From assembly GCF_029714945.1 (NCBI RefSeq), contig NZ_CP121634.1:7027001-7091000 (forward strand): DNA of 64,000 bases, written 5' to 3'. Source of the stretch: Bradyrhizobium sp. CIAT3101. Lineage in GTDB: Bacteria; Pseudomonadota; Alphaproteobacteria; Rhizobiales; Xanthobacteraceae. Under the pieces are notes generated by a model. That model did no database searches and was not told where the DNA came from. It was given only the letters and a program-made list of their open reading frames with translations. The position numbers and the translations under genes were made by a program. Shown here in pieces: positions 62,281 through 64,000 of the stretch (its first letter is position 1; each line of letters starts with the position of its first letter).

Positions 62281-63015
62281 ATGTCCCCTGCCCGCAAGCG
62301 TGCGGATGTTTTGCTGGTCGAGCGCGGCCTGTTCGAGAGCCGGGCGCGCGCGCGCGCGGCGATCGAGGCCGGCCTCGTCACGGCCGACGACAAGCAGGTC
62401 GCCAAACCTTCGGAGACGATCGCCGAGGACGCCGTGATCCAGGCCGAGCCGGCGCACCCCTATGTGTCGCGCGGTGGCGTCAAGCTCGCGGGCGCATTGG
62501 AGCGCTATCCGATCGACATCGAGGACCATGTCTGCCTCGACGTCGGCGCCTCCACCGGCGGCTTCACCGAAGTGCTGCTGGCGAATGGCGCGAGCCTGGT
62601 GTTCGCCATCGACGTCGGCACCAGCCAGCTGCATGCTTCGCTGCGCGATCATCCAAAGATCGTATCGATGGAGGCGACCGACATTCGCAGCTATGAGGGC
62701 AAGCGACTGCCGGCGCGGCCCGATGTCGTCGTGATCGACGTCAGTTTCATTTCGCTGAAGGCCGTGCTGCCGGTGGCGCTGTCGCTGGCCGCCGCGCCGA
62801 TGAGCCTGCTGGCGCTGATCAAGCCGCAGTTCGAAGCCGATCGGAAGCACAACAAGAAGGGCATCGTCCGCGACGCCGCGGTGCATCAGGAAATCTGCGA
62901 CGACATCGCGACCTTTGCCGCGTCGCTCGGCTGCACCGACATCGCGGTGTTTCCCTCCTCGATCACAGGCGGCGACGGCAACATCGAATTCTTCCTGGGC
63001 GCGCGCCGTGGTTGA
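62281..63015 (+). CDS. tlyA: TlyA-family rRNA 2'-O-methyltransferase
   Basis: A 244-residue protein: N-terminal S4 RNA-binding domain ([27 protein letters not shown]-type [14 protein letters not shown]) and a FtsJ-like methyltransferase ([55 protein letters not shown] with catalytic Lys/Asp/Lys/Glu positions). TlyA methylates rRNA riboses and was first annotated as hemolysin. It starts 27 bases after the previous gene. Confidence 0.9.
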   Translation: MSPARKRADVLLVERGLFESRARARAAIEAGLVTADDKQVAKPSETIAEDAVIQAEPAHPYVSRGGVKLAGALERYPIDIEDHVCLDVGASTGGFTEVLLANGASLVFAIDVGTSQLHASLRDHPKIVSMEATDIRSYEGKRLPARPDVVVIDVSFISLKAVLPVALSLAAAPMSLLALIKPQFEADRKHNKKGIVRDAAVHQEICDDIATFAASLGCTDIAVFPSSITGGDGNIEFFLGARRG

Positions 63016-64000
63016 ACGCATCACGATCGATCATGTCGGCCATCGCGGCGATGGCGTCTCGCTCACGACCGGCGATGCGGTCTACGTGCCCTACACGCTT
63101 GGCGGCGAGAGCGTCGAGGTCGACCATGTCGCCGGTCATCCCGACCGCCGCAAGCTGCTCGCGGTCGACGTCGCAAGCCCCGAGCGCGTTGAGCCGTTCT
63201 GCCCACATTTCGGCATCTGCGGCGGCTGCGCCATCCAGCATTGGGCGGCCGAGCCCTATCACGCGTGGAAGCGCAACATCGTGGTCGAGACACTGGCGCA
63301 GGCCGGCCTCGATTGCGAGGTGGCGCCGCTGGTCGATGCCCACGGCACCGGCCGAAGGCGTGTGACGCTGCACGGAAGGTTCGGCACGCATGACGTGCTC
63401 AAGGTCGGCTTCTCGGCCGCAAGCTCACACGACGTGATCCCGATCCATCGCTGCCCGATCCTCGATCCTGCGCTCGACGGTGCGCTCGATGCCGCCTGGG
63501 CGCTCGCGGAGCCGCTGACGTCAAAAATGCCGGTGACGAAACCGCTCGATATCCAGGTGACCGCGACCGCCAATGGTCTCGATGTCGACGTGCGCGGCTC
63601 CGGGCCGCTGCCGACGCCTCTGGTCACGGCGCTATCGCGCGTCGCCGAGCAGCATCACCTGGCGCGGCTGACGCGGCATGGTGAGCTGGTGCTGCAACGC
63701 CTGCCGCCGACGATCAGGATGGGCCGTGCCGAGGTGACGCTGCCGCCGGGCTCGTTCCTGCAGGCAACGGTGGCGGGAGAAGAGACGCTGGCTGCACTCG
63801 TTGCCGAGCGCCTCGGCAAGGCGAAGGAGGTCCTCGATCTCTTCTGCGGCGTCGGCCCGTTCGCATTGCGGCTCGCCGAGAAGGCCCGCGTCACCGCTTA
63901 CGACAACGACGCCGGCGCGATCGCCGCGCTCGCGAAGGCCGCGCGCACGCCGGGGCTGAAGCCGATCAAGGCCGAGCCGCGCGACCTGTTCCGCCGTCCG
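63008..64000 (+). CDS. RNA methyltransferase, TrmA/RlmD type, cut by window end
   Basis: A partial protein of 331 residues, open to the window end. GTG 63008 overlaps the tlyA stop. After an N-terminal TRAM-like domain ([35 protein letters not shown]) comes the iron-sulfur motif [15 protein letters not shown] and a Rossmann domain ([19 protein letters not shown]). This layout is that of 5-methyluridine methyltransferases TrmA/RlmD. The catalytic Cys motif lies beyond the window. It is coupled to tlyA, another rRNA methyltransferase. Confidence 0.9.
   Translation, partial: MVERITIDHVGHRGDGVSLTTGDAVYVPYTLGGESVEVDHVAGHPDRRKLLAVDVASPERVEPFCPHFGICGGCAIQHWAAEPYHAWKRNIVVETLAQAGLDCEVAPLVDAHGTGRRRVTLHGRFGTHDVLKVGFSAASSHDVIPIHRCPILDPALDGALDAAWALAEPLTSKMPVTKPLDIQVTATANGLDVDVRGSGPLPTPLVTALSRVAEQHHLARLTRHGELVLQRLPPTIRMGRAEVTLPPGSFLQATVAGEETLAALVAERLGKAKEVLDLFCGVGPFALRLAEKARVTAYDNDAGAIAALAKAARTPGLKPIKAEPRDLFRRP

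Noticed and set aside
1..64000. CRISPR array
   Set aside because: No regularly spaced direct repeats were seen in any intergenic stretch.

Overview
The window reads as a boundary between a large, heavily reworked mobile region (about 1-51.6 kb) and ordinary chromosome (about 51.6-64 kb) of a GC-rich alphaproteobacterium, most probably Bradyrhizobium or a close relative. The assignment rests on the protein character of the core genes, many small Bradyrhizobium-type hypothetical proteins, rhizobial-type ICE genes (trb, DUF2274, DUF736, DUF2493, DUF932, ParB, ArdC) and a decayed molybdate transporter of the kind found near nif genes on symbiosis islands. No database search was possible.

1-16.7 kb is an insertion-sequence graveyard: decayed modA/modB, fragments of a strawberry-notch helicase and of trbL, a LysR 5' fragment abutting a truncated IS21, an IS66 fragment, an old large serine recombinase, an intact IS110 transposase, and many small frameshifted orphan genes. 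A SAM methyltransferase, an XRE regulator and a LysR regulator look intact. 16.6-26 kb holds a scrambled ICE transfer region: a CopG-type regulator, DUF2274, and trbI cut in two by an inserted ArdC-ParB cassette and then truncated by a 1.1-kb insertion sequence that joins it to a DUF736 fragment. An alpha/beta hydrolase and an MFS transporter sit in it as cargo. 26-35.6 kb is a better preserved ICE accessory/replication module (IHF-beta, DUF2493, toprim primase-like protein, ParB, DUF932). Its ParB and DUF932 genes, and the second ParB copy at 22.8 kb, share a two-stem RNA leader with compensatory pairing that ends at the Shine-Dalgarno.

35.8-47.2 kb is a compact defence cargo. A two-gene plus-strand unit (small HTH protein, caspase-like protease) converges, 8 bp apart, on a seven-gene minus-strand operon: VapB-VapC, TrlF-like PHP/ABC ATPase, a small Zn-binding protein, a GajA-like OLD nuclease, a GajB-like UvrD helicase and a third protein with a PD-(D/E)XK-like C-terminus. 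Most junctions are ATGA overlaps or gaps of a few bases. Both transcription units start behind palindromes. This nine-gene block is the best candidate for an undescribed composite system.

47.5-51.7 kb carries two integration modules in tandem: a frameshifted large serine recombinase whose 3' end contains 34 nt matching the 3' end of an initiator tRNA, then an excisionase-like gene and a tyrosine integrase next to an intact tRNA-Gln(UUG), the presumed island boundary. Beyond it lie core genes: acyl-CoA dehydrogenase, MFS permease, enoyl-CoA hydratase, 5'-nucleotidase, HDAC-family deacetylase, then xseB-dxs-nucleoside deoxyribosyltransferase-tlyA-RNA methyltransferase as a co-directional run.
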